Below are positions 36,296-46,500 of a DNA stretch of 64,000 nucleotides, piece by piece. A program made the translations under genes and the position numbers. Source of the DNA: Winogradskyella wandonensis (GTDB taxonomy: Bacteria > Bacteroidota > Bacteroidia > Flavobacteriales > Flavobacteriaceae); contig NZ_SMGI01000002.1 of NCBI RefSeq assembly GCF_004346845.1, positions 558,001 through 622,000 of the forward strand, in the 5' to 3' direction. Each line of letters begins with the position of its first letter. The first letter of the stretch is position 1. Below the pieces are notes generated by a model. The model had not been told where the DNA came from. It saw only the letters and a list, made by a program, of their open reading frames with translations, and did not search any database.

Positions 36296-37369
36296 TTAAA
36301 ACAATTTAAGTTGTCCGTTTTTGTATTGTTCATGAAGTTCCTTATTTAGTCTAGGCATTGATTTGTCTTCAAAATACTTAAGCCTGGCCAACTTTATAGT
36401 GTCGTTTATTTGCTTTGCGATATGGCCTTCGCCACGCATACGCTTCCCATATCTGCTTTCATTAAGCGTACCTCCATGACAATCTTGAATTTGATGCAAT
36501 ACTTTATCGGCTCTATCAGGCATAGTTTTTCTAATCCAATCCGTAAATAGTTCTCCAATAGCACCATTAAGTCTTACAATGGTATGTGCAATACTTAAAG
36601 CACCTAATTCAGACACTTTTTTAGCCATTGGTAAGATTTCATGACTATTTATAGATGGAATTATTGGCGCTAACATCACATTTACGGGGATTCCAATTTC
36701 ACTCAAAGTCTCAATAGTTTCCAAACGTTTTTTAATAGTTGCCGTTCTGGGTTCTAAAATTCGTCTGGTGTCCTCGGATAAGGACGTAATTGAAATATTG
36801 ACACCTATGAGATTATCTTTTGCTAAGTCTTTTAATAAATCCAAATCGCGAAGAATGAGACTGTTCTTAGTAATTATACCCACAGGATGTTTGTACTTTA
36901 AGAAAACCTCTAGACATTTTCTAGTCAACTGAAACTGCTTTTCGGCAGGCTGATAACAATCTGTATTGCCAGACATAACAATAGTTTGGGCTTTCCAGCT
37001 TTTCTTTTTCAAGAGTACTTCAAGTAGTTTTGGAGCGTCTTTTTTGACCAAAATTCTACGTTCAAAATCTAGGCCTGCACTATAACCCCAAAATTCATGA
37101 CTGTTACGTGCGTAGCAATAAATACAACCATGCTCGCAACCTTGATACATATTCATGGAATAGGCCATGCCCACATCTGGACTGGTCACTTTGTTGACTA
37201 TAGTTTTTGGAAAAACATTGAGGTATTGCATCTTGTTTTTATCTGCAATCTCACCTTCTTTATGGCAAAATTCTAAGAAATCGTCACGCATTTCATAAGA
37301 CAACTCAAAAAAACGATTGTGACTATTATGTTGTGCGCCGCGACCTTTAATAATTCTGCTTTTGGACAT
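36296..37369 (-). CDS. PA0069-family radical SAM protein
   Basis: 357 residues. The [4Fe-4S]-binding motif is CEHGCIYCYAR (CxxxCxxC) near 93-103. The strand after it (HEFWGYSAGLDFERRI, VKKDAPKLLEVLL) and VGVNISITSL with RILEPRTAT match the family seen as PA0069/Rv2578c, whose reaction is not known. It lies alone and is not adjacent to a photolyase. Confidence 0.88.
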   Translation of the reverse strand: MSKSRIIKGRGAQHNSHNRFFELSYEMRDDFLEFCHKEGEIADKNKMQYLNVFPKTIVNKVTSPDVGMAYSMNMYQGCEHGCIYCYARNSHEFWGYSAGLDFERRILVKKDAPKLLEVLLKKKSWKAQTIVMSGNTDCYQPAEKQFQLTRKCLEVFLKYKHPVGIITKNSLILRDLDLLKDLAKDNLIGVNISITSLSEDTRRILEPRTATIKKRLETIETLSEIGIPVNVMLAPIIPSINSHEILPMAKKVSELGALSIAHTIVRLNGAIGELFTDWIRKTMPDRADKVLHQIQDCHGGTLNESRYGKRMRGEGHIAKQINDTIKLARLKYFEDKSMPRLNKELHEQYKNGQLKLF

Positions 37370-37426
37370 TCTTCAAAATTAGAACTATGTCCAACTATAT
37401 GTAGCTACAATATGTAGTATTAACAA

Positions 37427-38209
37427 TTACTTACCAGGAAAATCAGCTTTACGTTTTTCTAAAAAGGCAGTCGTGCCTTCTTTAAAATCTTCAGTGCCAA
37501 AACAATTACCAAAAGCTTCTATTTCGGCTTGGTAACCATCGACACCATCTTTGTAATTAGCATTAATAGCAGAAATAGCTTCGGCAATGGCCACTGAAGA
37601 ATTTCTCATAATCTTACCTGCAATTTTTTCGCAAAACGCTAATAGTTCCTCTTGCTCAACCACATGATTCACTAATCCATAACTTAAGGCTTGATTAGCG
37701 TCTATCATTCCTGCGGTCATCACCATTTCCATAGCTCGACCTTTGCCTACTAATTGCGGTAAACGTTGTGTTCCGCCATAACCTGGGATAACACCAAGAG
37801 ACACTTCAGGCAAGCCCATCTTAGCATTAGTACTCGCTACTCTAAAGTGGCATGCCATAGCCAACTCTAATCCTCCACCAAGGGCAAAACCGTTGACAGC
37901 AGCAATCACTGGTGTGCTCAAATTTTCTACAAAATCGAATAGTAGCTCTTGCCCTTTTGCGGCTAATTTTCCACCTTCTTCAACATTAAAATCGGCAAAC
38001 TCGCTAATATCAGCGCCTGCAACAAAAGCCTTCTCACCACTACCGGTTACGATGATCACTTTTGTGTCTTTAGACTGGTCTGCTCCATCAAAAGCATTAT
38101 GCAATTCTTGAATAGTTTCACGATTAAGTGCATTAAGCTTGCTTGGTCTGTTAATCGTAATTGTAGTTATTCCGTTTAATGTTTCGGTAAGAATGTTGTT
38201 GTAACTCAT
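37427..38209 (-). CDS. Enoyl-CoA hydratase/isomerase family protein
   Basis: 260 residues with the crotonase oxyanion-hole segments AFVAGADISEF and NGFALGGGLELAMACHFRVAS, plus GLPEVSLGVIPGYGGTQRLP with the catalytic Glu. It hydrates trans-2-enoyl-CoA or acts as 3-hydroxybutyryl-CoA dehydratase. It has no beta-oxidation partner in the window, so its pathway is open. Confidence 0.92.
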   Translation of the reverse strand: MSYNNILTETLNGITTITINRPSKLNALNRETIQELHNAFDGADQSKDTKVIIVTGSGEKAFVAGADISEFADFNVEEGGKLAAKGQELLFDFVENLSTPVIAAVNGFALGGGLELAMACHFRVASTNAKMGLPEVSLGVIPGYGGTQRLPQLVGKGRAMEMVMTAGMIDANQALSYGLVNHVVEQEELLAFCEKIAGKIMRNSSVAIAEAISAINANYKDGVDGYQAEIEAFGNCFGTEDFKEGTTAFLEKRKADFPGK

Positions 38210-38231
38210 AAGTTCGTTCGTTTAAAAAGAC

Positions 38232-38273
38232 CCTGAAATAACACTTCGGCTGCGCTCTGTGTGACAGTTCAGG
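38232..38273. repeat. Dispersed intergenic repeat hairpin
   Basis: CCTGAA at 38232 and TTCAGG at 38268 flank an imperfect hairpin containing ACTTCGGCTGCGCTC, the complement of GAGCGCAGCCGAAGT. It is related to the GAGCGCAGTCGA core seen at 59143-59162 and with one change at 56264-56282. It fills the gap between crotonase and the kinase gene. Confidence 0.6.
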
Positions 38274-38282
38274 ATGATAAAA

Positions 38283-39737
38283 TCACTTTCTTGGAAAAGT
38301 TACCGTAAATATAGTGCCTTTTCCGTATTCTGATGTAAAAGTAATAGTTCCGCCGTAGGTTTCTACGATATTTTTTACCATGGCTAAACCAAGGCCCATG
38401 CCGCTAGTTTTGGTCGTAAATTTTGGTTCGAAAATTTTAAGGCTATTGTCCTCACTAATTCCCATTCCATTATCCGCTACGGTAATATTTACATTTTCGT
38501 CGTCTGTAAATACACGAACCTCAATTTTAGGATTTTCCGAATCTTTTGGAATAGCCTGAATACCATTCTTTACCAAGTTAGTTACCACTCTAATGAGTTG
38601 CGTTCTGTCAAATTTTGCAATGACTTCTTCCTCATCTGGAAAATATTGGATATAACTTTCGTTAAAAATGTCTAATGCCAACTTTACGACATGAACTACG
38701 TTGAGTTCTTCCTTTTGCTGTGCTGGCATTTTAGCAAAATTTGAAAATGCTGAAGCTATAGAACTCATGGTGTCTATTTGTTGAATTAGCGTATTGCTGT
38801 ATTCGGCAACCTTTTGTTCTATATTCTCGTCATTTGGATTGAATTTTCGCTGAAAACTTTGCACACTCAATCGCATAGGTGTTAATGGATTTTTAATTTC
38901 ATGAGCAACTTGTTTTGCCATTTCGCGCCAGGCTTGTTCGCGCTCACTAGTTGCCAATTGTACTGCAGATTCTTCAAGCTCGTCAATCATTCCGTTATAG
39001 GATTTTACCAAGTTTTCAATTTCAATACTCGATGATTCGATATCTATTTTCTTGTTTCGTTTTTCTAGACGGAATTCGTTCATCTTATCACTTATAGTTT
39101 TAAGCGAACGGGTAATATACCTAGATACAAAATAGGCTAAGACGATTGCTGCTAAAATCATAACGATATAAGCAATACCTAAGCGCGTGAGGAATTCGTT
39201 AAGCTCTCTATTAAAAATATCATCATCCTCTAAATAAGGGATGTTTAGAATAGCAATGTTTTTAAATTTTTCGTCAGTGATGTAGGAGTATGACGATTGA
39301 AAAACCTTCCCGTTAATTTCGTTTTTAATAACATAACGGTGCTCGGCCGTATTAGCAAGCTGATTTAAAACCTCAGCACTTAAACAGATTTCAACTGTAT
39401 TTTGTTGTAATGCTGCTTTAGAAGATTTTAATAACTGACCTTCTAAATCGTATAAATTTATTTGAAGCCCATGAACGCTGGCAATATTAAAAATTTCGTC
39501 TTTAAAAATAAAAGGGAGTTTTTCTGTAATAACAGGAAATGAGGTCTTATCAATTACTAAATCGATACTTCGTCTTATGGCTGCCTCTTTACGTTCTAAT
39601 CTATCGGCATGATACTCTCTTGCTTCTTCGTTGTATTGATGAATGGTAACTAGTGCTATTAAAATAGATGCTAGCAATACCAAAAGTATCATAGCAATAA
39701 ATATGCGCGACCGAAGAGATAGTTTTTTTAATGCCAT
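38283..39737 (-). CDS. Membrane histidine kinase, NtrY-like
   Basis: 484 residues. Membrane helices at about 12-32 and 185-205 flank a periplasmic domain; a HAMP domain follows (ITRSLKTISDKMNEF). The phosphate-accepting His is H279 in VAHEIKNPLTPMRLS. The ATPase has NLVKNGIQAI (N box), DNGMGIS (G1) and GLGLAMVKNIVE (G2). No response regulator gene is adjacent, so it is an orphan kinase; the signal is unknown. Confidence 0.93.
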   Translation of the reverse strand: MALKKLSLRSRIFIAMILLVLLASILIALVTIHQYNEEAREYHADRLERKEAAIRRSIDLVIDKTSFPVITEKLPFIFKDEIFNIASVHGLQINLYDLEGQLLKSSKAALQQNTVEICLSAEVLNQLANTAEHRYVIKNEINGKVFQSSYSYITDEKFKNIAILNIPYLEDDDIFNRELNEFLTRLGIAYIVMILAAIVLAYFVSRYITRSLKTISDKMNEFRLEKRNKKIDIESSSIEIENLVKSYNGMIDELEESAVQLATSEREQAWREMAKQVAHEIKNPLTPMRLSVQSFQRKFNPNDENIEQKVAEYSNTLIQQIDTMSSIASAFSNFAKMPAQQKEELNVVHVVKLALDIFNESYIQYFPDEEEVIAKFDRTQLIRVVTNLVKNGIQAIPKDSENPKIEVRVFTDDENVNITVADNGMGISEDNSLKIFEPKFTTKTSGMGLGLAMVKNIVETYGGTITFTSEYGKGTIFTVTFPRK

Positions 39738-39780
39738 GCGGTGTTTTAAGATGTTTTAAATATAGCAATAATCAAGCCAA

Positions 39781-40344
39781 CTAAGCATCTGGGTTTTTTG
39801 CTCTAATGTTTTTATAAATCTTAAAACCAAGCATAATCAAAGTCCCTAAAACAACAATTCCTATAACTCCAAACACCCAATTTAGTGCGTTTTTTAGTAC
39901 TACAAGGAAGATTACGGCAAATAAAATGAATGTGGCGCCCTCATTCCAAATGCGCATAAAACTCGATGATTTTTTTACAATATCTTTTTGAAGTTGCTTG
40001 TAATACACATGCGTTTGTATTTGATATACAATGAGCAATAACACAAAGCCTAATTTTACCTGCATCCAAGCGTCTGTTAAGTAAAACAGTCTTGACCAAA
40101 CCAGTAAAATACCAAATATAGTTGCCAAAATACTTGAAGGCCACGTGATAATAAACCATAAGCGTTTGGCCATTAGTTTTAGTTGTTTCCCTAATATTTC
40201 TTTTTCTGGAGATGGTTTATGAAACGCCTCAATTTGGTAAACAAATAATCTTGGGATATAGAATAAGCCTGCAAACCAAGTGACTACAAAAATGATATGT
40301 AGTGATTTTATGTAGTTGTAATATTCTGCTAAAATGTTTTCCAT
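39781..40344 (-). CDS. hemJ: HemJ-like protoporphyrinogen oxidase
   Basis: 187 residues with four to five membrane helices. The start LHIIFVVTWFAGLFYIPRLFVY is the hallmark of HemJ (UPF0093), including the conserved His and Arg, and WMQVKLGFVLLLI holds the conserved Lys. HemJ oxidises protoporphyrinogen IX to protoporphyrin IX, the step before HemH. It lies five kilobases from hemH and supplies the oxidase not otherwise seen in the heme cluster. Confidence 0.87.
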   Translation of the reverse strand: MENILAEYYNYIKSLHIIFVVTWFAGLFYIPRLFVYQIEAFHKPSPEKEILGKQLKLMAKRLWFIITWPSSILATIFGILLVWSRLFYLTDAWMQVKLGFVLLLIVYQIQTHVYYKQLQKDIVKKSSSFMRIWNEGATFILFAVIFLVVLKNALNWVFGVIGIVVLGTLIMLGFKIYKNIRAKNPDA

Positions 40345-40405
40345 ATGTAATCTTACCTATTTCAGATTTTATATAAGTTCTCTAAGATGAAATGCTATTT
40401 AATGG

Positions 40406-40867
40406 TTATTCGTCTTTTATTTTAAGCCATTCTTCATACGTGACCACTCGCTTTTCACTATCGGATTTTGGCTTGCCTGGCAGAATACCAATAAATTCGA
40501 GATAATGTCCATCAGGGTCGCAAAAATATATGGAAATAGCTGGCATCCAAACGAAAACCATAGGGCCTTTTGTTCCGTCATTTAAAAAATTCCAGTATTC
40601 AATATTTCGAGATTTTAAAAAATCGACTGACTCATTTAACACCCAATCTGGCTCACATTCAAAGGCGAAATGTCTAACATCAATTTGGTCTTTTGGTTTT
40701 TCCCAAAGACCAAGCATATACTGCTTGTCATCTCCAATCCAGAAAAAGGAAGTGCGTCTTTCATTATTAAAACGGCATTGTTTTAAACCAAGCGTATTCT
40801 TATAAAAATCAATAGAGCGTTCAAGATTTTCAACAAATAAATGCGTTTCATAGAGTCCTTTTATCAT
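40406..40867 (-). CDS. VOC family protein (glyoxalase/fosfomycin-resistance fold)
   Basis: 153 residues with paired beta-alpha-beta-beta-beta modules: YETHLFVENLERSIDFYKNTLGL at the start and ISIYFCDPDGHYLEFIG near the end. The metal-binding His and Glu of this fold are in place (H9 and E in YLEF). The reaction may be a glyoxalase, dioxygenase or antibiotic-modifying one; none can be assigned. It lies 11 bases after the following large gene's stop. Confidence 0.85.
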   Translation of the reverse strand: MIKGLYETHLFVENLERSIDFYKNTLGLKQCRFNNERRTSFFWIGDDKQYMLGLWEKPKDQIDVRHFAFECEPDWVLNESVDFLKSRNIEYWNFLNDGTKGPMVFVWMPAISIYFCDPDGHYLEFIGILPGKPKSDSEKRVVTYEEWLKIKDE

Positions 40868-40878
40868 CTGAATCTTTA

Positions 40879-43800
40879 TTAATCCTCTACAAATAAATAA
40901 TTTAGCTGCTTATTATTGAAGGCTGCGTTAAACGCTTTTACTTCATCACTTAAAATGGTATTAAAAGCAGATAATTGCGTTTCAATTTTACCAGTTAATT
41001 CATTTTTTACAGCAATATCTTGAGCCGTTGGTGCAAAATCGCCCATACGAACTAAAGAATTAAGATGCCCTAATTTATTGGTTAAACGAATTGGGAAATT
41101 TAACGGGTCTTGTCCGCTTCGATTTTTAGTTTGGTATAAGGCTTTTTCAATATCGCCTAGTTTTTCTTGGAGTGTTTTTGCTTTTTCTACCAAGTCTTTC
41201 ACATTTTCATCATCTTTATATTGGCTTTGGAAAGCGCCTAATTGCTTATTAATATTTCTAATCTTTTTAATGGATTTGTGCGCTTCATCCATTGTTGCAT
41301 TTACATCTTCAATAAACTTGAATTGTGCTTCCATATCTGCTAAAGTACTTTCTGCTCTTGGGTCAGCAAGAATTGTGAAAGGCTGCGATAATTCTTCACC
41401 ATTGACATTTAAACTCACCTTATACTTACCTGGTGTTGCTCTTGGACCTTCTAAACTTGCCCACCATAAAATCATGCCTGGCAAACGTTCTGCGCCATCG
41501 TAGGTCATATCCCAAACAAACTGATTTGCACCTTTTTTTACCGTAAGTTTATTCTTCTTGTCTTTGTTAGAATAAGTTTTTATTGTATCACCTTTTTTAT
41601 CAAAATACGTCAAAGACACTTTATCATCGTCCTTTAAATTTTTCAAATTGAAATATGTAATAACACCATTTGGATGATTGGTGCCTGCTGTTTTGCTTCC
41701 TTTACGACTTCCGCCACGCATACGGTAAGTGTCTTTTGGTTTGAATAATATATTCTTATTCAAATCGGCATTGTACAACTGATGAATAACCGTTAAATCA
41801 TCAATCATCCAAAGGCTTCGACCTTGTGTTGCCACGATTAAATTATTGTCTTTTATGGTTAAATCTGTAATTGGTACTATTGGTAAATTTAGCTGAAATG
41901 GTTTCCAATTTTTTCCATCGTTAAATGAAATATACATTCCAGTTTCTGTACCTGCATATAGCAATCCTTTTTGTTTTGGGTCTTCGCGAAGCACTCTTGT
42001 AAAATGCTCGTTATAGATGCCGTTTGTAATTTTTGTCCAGCTTTTTCCGTAGTCGGTAGTTTTATATAAGTACGGTGTAAAATCACCTGTTTTATATTTT
42101 GTTCCTGCGATGTAGCAGGTGCCTTCGTCAAAAGCACTAGGCTCAATGCTGTTAATCATCATCCATTCTGGCATTCCTTTTGGCGTGACGTTATCCCAGT
42201 TTTTTCCACCATCTTTAGACACGTGCACCAATCCATCATCACTTCCAACCCAAAGTAAACCTTCTTTTAATGGCGATTCTTGCGCTGCGAAAATGGTACA
42301 ATAATATTCTACAGACGTGTTATCTTGTGTAATTGGTCCACCTGAAGATTTTAGTTTTTCTGGATCATTACGTGTTAAATCTGGACTAATAATTTCCCAC
42401 GATTGGCCTTCATTTTCAGTAACATGTACATGCTGTGAAAAGGTGTACATTCTATTTGGATTATGCTTAGAAAATATAATCGGGAAATTCCACTGAAAAC
42501 GATACTTCATACCTTCTGCACCATGACCCATAGGGTTGTCTGGCCAAACGTTAATGGCTCTAACCGTTCCTGTTTTATGGTTTACTCGGGTTAAGAAACC
42601 GTCATAACTTCCGCCGTAAACAATATCATTATCTTCTGGATCAACAGCAATGTGTGCCGATTCGCCACCAGCTGTACTTTCCCAATCGTCTTCTGTTATT
42701 GAAAATCCATCTGTTCTATGCGGAATTCTAATCGTAGAATTGTCTTGCTGCGCAGCGTAAATTCGGTATGGAAATGCATTATCTGTCGTTACTCGATAAA
42801 ACTGTGAGGTTGGTTGATTGTAATAGGTGCTCCATGTTTCGCCACCATCGTAGGTGACTTGTGCGCCACCATCATCTCCAATAATCATACGGTTTGGGTC
42901 TTCTGGTGCAATCCATAAATCATGATGGTCGCCATGAGGTGCGCGATAATTTCCGAATGTTTTTCCACCATCTGTACTTTTATGATAACTTACATTCAAC
43001 ACATAAACTGTGTTAATATCTTTGGTATCTGCATATACACGAGTATAATACCAAGCACGCTGACGTAATTTGCGTTCGCTATTTACTTGGTTCCAAGTTT
43101 CGCCACCATCGTCGCTTCGGTATAAACCACCTTTATCTTTATTCTCTACAATTGCCCAAACACGCTGGTTATTTAATGGTGAAACCGTTACACCAATGAT
43201 GCCTAAAGTGCCTTCAGGAAAACCTTTCATCTTAGAAATTTCTGTCCAAGTTTCTCCGCTATCGGTACTTTTCCATAATGCTGAACCTTCGCCACCAGAA
43301 CTTAAACTATAAGGTGTACGCTGGATACGCCATGTTGAAGCATATAAAATTCTTGGATTTGTTGGGTCCATGATTAAATCGACCACTCCAGAATGTTCAT
43401 TAGAAAATAAGGTCTTTTTCCATGTTTTTCCACCATCTACGCTCTTATAAACACCACGTTCTTGTGTTGGTTTATAGATATTTCCCATAACACCTGCATA
43501 AACGATATTGTGGTCTGTTGGGTGAATAGCAATTCGTGGAATATGACGCGATTTTGGTAATCCTGAAGCTTGCCAAGTTTTACCTGCGTCAACGCTTTTC
43601 CACATACCATAGCCTGAAGATACGTTGCCTCTTACTGTTTTCTCTCCGCCACCGACATATATAACATTAGGGTCGCTTTTTGAAACTGCAATTGCCCCAA
43701 TACTTCCCCCGAAAAAACCATCGGAAATGTTTTCCCATTGGCGACCGCCATTCATAGTCTTCCAAATGCCGCCACCAGTAGCACCAAAATAATAAAGATT

Positions 43801-43965
43801 GGGTTGATTGGGTACGCCTGTTACGGCAGCACTTCTACCACCACGGAAAGGTCCAATAAGACGGTATTCTAATCCTGAATAATGGGATTCGTCAAAATTT
43901 TGAGCGTTAAGGTTTAAACTAAAAAACGATAGCAGAACTGCTATAATAATGGTTGATAATCGCAT
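40879..43965 (-). CDS. Secreted VPS10/BNR-repeat protein
   Basis: 1028 residues with a signal peptide (LLSFFSLNLNAQ). About the first 700 residues are beta-propeller blades marked by repeated Asp-box or BNR motifs such as STDGGKTFG, SDDGGETWN, SKDGGKNWD, as in sortilin-like and sialidase-like proteins. The C-terminal 300 residues are a beta-sandwich then a helical coiled region (DMEAQFKFIEDVNATMDEA). No T9SS tail is visible. It is likely periplasmic or on the cell surface. The enzyme role is unproved, though such proteins are sometimes annotated as glycosyl hydrolases. Confidence 0.85.
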   Translation of the reverse strand: MRLSTIIIAVLLSFFSLNLNAQNFDESHYSGLEYRLIGPFRGGRSAAVTGVPNQPNLYYFGATGGGIWKTMNGGRQWENISDGFFGGSIGAIAVSKSDPNVIYVGGGEKTVRGNVSSGYGMWKSVDAGKTWQASGLPKSRHIPRIAIHPTDHNIVYAGVMGNIYKPTQERGVYKSVDGGKTWKKTLFSNEHSGVVDLIMDPTNPRILYASTWRIQRTPYSLSSGGEGSALWKSTDSGETWTEISKMKGFPEGTLGIIGVTVSPLNNQRVWAIVENKDKGGLYRSDDGGETWNQVNSERKLRQRAWYYTRVYADTKDINTVYVLNVSYHKSTDGGKTFGNYRAPHGDHHDLWIAPEDPNRMIIGDDGGAQVTYDGGETWSTYYNQPTSQFYRVTTDNAFPYRIYAAQQDNSTIRIPHRTDGFSITEDDWESTAGGESAHIAVDPEDNDIVYGGSYDGFLTRVNHKTGTVRAINVWPDNPMGHGAEGMKYRFQWNFPIIFSKHNPNRMYTFSQHVHVTENEGQSWEIISPDLTRNDPEKLKSSGGPITQDNTSVEYYCTIFAAQESPLKEGLLWVGSDDGLVHVSKDGGKNWDNVTPKGMPEWMMINSIEPSAFDEGTCYIAGTKYKTGDFTPYLYKTTDYGKSWTKITNGIYNEHFTRVLREDPKQKGLLYAGTETGMYISFNDGKNWKPFQLNLPIVPITDLTIKDNNLIVATQGRSLWMIDDLTVIHQLYNADLNKNILFKPKDTYRMRGGSRKGSKTAGTNHPNGVITYFNLKNLKDDDKVSLTYFDKKGDTIKTYSNKDKKNKLTVKKGANQFVWDMTYDGAERLPGMILWWASLEGPRATPGKYKVSLNVNGEELSQPFTILADPRAESTLADMEAQFKFIEDVNATMDEAHKSIKKIRNINKQLGAFQSQYKDDENVKDLVEKAKTLQEKLGDIEKALYQTKNRSGQDPLNFPIRLTNKLGHLNSLVRMGDFAPTAQDIAVKNELTGKIETQLSAFNTILSDEVKAFNAAFNNKQLNYLFVED

Positions 43966-44021
43966 GAGTAGTTATAAGTTAGTTTTCGAAATCTAAAAAT
44001 AAAGAATAAAATCTAGAAGAT

Positions 44022-45368
44022 TTAGGCTGTTTCTAACTTTAACTTTACTTCGCGTTTTAGGAAAAAGAAAGTGACAATTGTAGATAACACATCAGAAATA
44101 GGAAATGCTATCCAAACGCCCAATTCGCCATAAAACTTTGGAAGAATTAAAATAAGAGGTATAAAAAATAAGCCTTGGCGAGTTAGGGTTAGTAGCAAAG
44201 CCGGAATTGCTTTACCAACGGCCTGAAAATAAGCCGCTCCTATAAGCTGGAGTGCAATTATAGGCGTAGCTGCAAAAACCCATCGCATTGCTGATGGTGT
44301 TTCTTTAATAACTTGCGCATCTTGTGTAAATACTTTTGTTATAGTCTCAGGAAAAATCATCAAAAACACAAAAATAACTGTCGCTAAAAGTACAGCATAC
44401 CTAATCGCCGTATAGATAACTTCTTTTACACGTTTATACTTTTCTGCACCATAATTATAACCTGCAATAGGCAAGAACCCTTGCGTTATGCCATAGATTG
44501 GAAAAAGCGCAAACATAAGCATTCGTCCCACTATAGCGTAAGCTGTAACGGAAGTCTCACCACCTAAATCGAACAGAATATTATTCATTAATAAGTAGGT
44601 AACACTAACAATTGCTTGTCTCGAAAGGGTCACAAAACCCAAAGCTCCTATTTCTTTTATAATGGGTAAATCAAGTCCAAGATGTTTTGAATTGATTTTT
44701 AATTCGGAATGTTCTGAAAGAAAAAACCAAAGGATAAACAAAAAACATAGTATGTAAGAACCTGTTGTAGCCCAAGCAGCACCAGCCATTCCTAAGTCTA
44801 AAATATTTATAAATAACACATCGAGAAGAAGATTACCAACCGATGGAAACATCATGGCGTACATGGCAAATTTTGGTTTACCGATAGCACGAATTACGGT
44901 ATTTCCCATCATACAAAGTGCTAAAACTGGCACACCATACAAGACAATAGTATAATACGTTTTTGCAGGTTCGAAAATCACACCTTTACCTCCAAAAGCT
45001 GGAACAAGTGTATCTACAAATAAAAGTCCAAAAATCACAAAAACAACAGTAAACAAAATGGTAAGCGTAATTTGATTACCAAATGTCTTACAAGCTTTTG
45101 CATTTTGGTTAGCGCCAAGTGCTCTAGAGATTATGGACGAACCACCAACACCAATGGCCATACCTAAAGCAGCAATAAAAAAAGATACTGGCAACACAAC
45201 GTTAATGGCTGCAATTGCTGTTGATCCTATCCAATTACCAACAAAAATAGTATCTACAAGAATGTTTAAGGACATCACCAGAATACCAATAGATGCTGGT
45301 ACGGCTTGCTTTATCAGGAGTTTACCAATAGGTTCATACCCTAAGTCTTGTGAAGATACTTTAGCCAT
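44022..45368 (-). CDS. MATE family efflux transporter
   Basis: 448 residues with about twelve membrane helices in two halves and the MATE-type motifs LIKQAVPASIGILVMSL at the N-terminus and SIISRALGANQNAKA. It exports drugs or organic cations in exchange for Na+ or H+. Its ATG overlaps the hemH stop by one base (TAATG), so it is translated from the hemH message and may be regulated with heme synthesis. Confidence 0.93.
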   Translation of the reverse strand: MAKVSSQDLGYEPIGKLLIKQAVPASIGILVMSLNILVDTIFVGNWIGSTAIAAINVVLPVSFFIAALGMAIGVGGSSIISRALGANQNAKACKTFGNQITLTILFTVVFVIFGLLFVDTLVPAFGGKGVIFEPAKTYYTIVLYGVPVLALCMMGNTVIRAIGKPKFAMYAMMFPSVGNLLLDVLFINILDLGMAGAAWATTGSYILCFLFILWFFLSEHSELKINSKHLGLDLPIIKEIGALGFVTLSRQAIVSVTYLLMNNILFDLGGETSVTAYAIVGRMLMFALFPIYGITQGFLPIAGYNYGAEKYKRVKEVIYTAIRYAVLLATVIFVFLMIFPETITKVFTQDAQVIKETPSAMRWVFAATPIIALQLIGAAYFQAVGKAIPALLLTLTRQGLFFIPLILILPKFYGELGVWIAFPISDVLSTIVTFFFLKREVKLKLETA

Positions 45369-46405
45369 TAAACCATGGCATTTTCAGGCGTCTTCGCCCA
45401 TTCTTCAATAATATTGGTTAACACTTGAGCGAAATCATCACGTTCATTGAGGCATGGAATCACAGTAAATTCTTCTCCGCCGACTTCGTGAAAAATTTCT
45501 TCGCCTTCCATAGCTATCTCTTCTAAAGTTTCAAGACAATCACTTACAAAAGCTGGTGTTACAATAGCCATTTTTTTAATGCCTTCTTTTCCCATACGTT
45601 CAATCGTTCGGTCTGTGTATGGCTTTAACCATGGGTCAAATCCTAAACGCGATTGAAAGGTTGTGGAATACGTTCCGTTTTTTAAACCTAATTTTTTAGC
45701 AACGTTTATAGTAGTGATTTCGCATTGGTGACGATAACAAAATTCGTGTTGCGGACTTCCTTTTTTAAAACAGCATTTACCATCCATTTTGCAATTACCG
45801 TTAGTGACGTCACTTTTACGAATGTGACGCTCAGGCACACCGTGATAACTGAATAAAATATGCTCATAATCCAGTCCATTAAGAACTTCGCCTATACTTG
45901 CAGAAAGTGCATTTATGTAATCTTCGCGCTTATAAAATGCTGGCGTTCTTGTGATTTTTACTTGTGGGAAATGCTCTGCGACCAACTCGTCAATTTTCAC
46001 ATCAATCGTTTCCGTTGTTGCCATGGCAAACTGTGGATATAGCGGAATGGTTTTAATCTCCGTACAACCTTTATCAACCAACTCTTGTAAACCATTTTTA
46101 AGCGTCATACTTCCGTAACGCATCGCCAAAGCGACTGGATAATCGACTTTATTTTGCACCTTTTCTTGAAGACGCTCGGACAATACAATTAATGGCGAAC
46201 CTTCGTCCCACCAGATTTTTTTATAGGCTTTTGCCGAAGCTTTTGGTCGTGTGTTTAAAATAATTCCTTTCACTAAAAGCGTTCGCGCCCAAAGCGGTAC
46301 GTCTATAACGCGCTCGTCCATTAAGAACTCGCCTAAATAACGTTTTACGTCTTTTGGGTTTGGTGTGTCTGGTGAACCAAGATTTACAAGAAGTATTCCT
46401 TTCAT
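45368..46405 (-). CDS. hemH: Ferrochelatase with internal cysteine cluster
   Basis: 345 residues. It inserts Fe(II) into protoporphyrin IX. The catalytic His is H188 in FSYHGVPERH. Just after, five cysteines stand in 24 residues: C205, C211, C212, C223 and C228. Some bacterial ferrochelatases hold a [2Fe-2S] cluster, and this block could be such a site, though the classical C-terminal cluster is not present. It heads a two-gene unit with the MATE exporter on the minus strand. Confidence 0.95.
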   Translation of the reverse strand: MKGILLVNLGSPDTPNPKDVKRYLGEFLMDERVIDVPLWARTLLVKGIILNTRPKASAKAYKKIWWDEGSPLIVLSERLQEKVQNKVDYPVALAMRYGSMTLKNGLQELVDKGCTEIKTIPLYPQFAMATTETIDVKIDELVAEHFPQVKITRTPAFYKREDYINALSASIGEVLNGLDYEHILFSYHGVPERHIRKSDVTNGNCKMDGKCCFKKGSPQHEFCYRHQCEITTINVAKKLGLKNGTYSTTFQSRLGFDPWLKPYTDRTIERMGKEGIKKMAIVTPAFVSDCLETLEEIAMEGEEIFHEVGGEEFTVIPCLNERDDFAQVLTNIIEEWAKTPENAMV

Positions 46406-46500
46406 ATTATATTTTCTTTTTCAAGTGTAAAGATACGACCGTTTGAGTAAAGTGTTTTTTATTGATCTATTGTATTTTGTTATAATAGTATTTAAATAAA

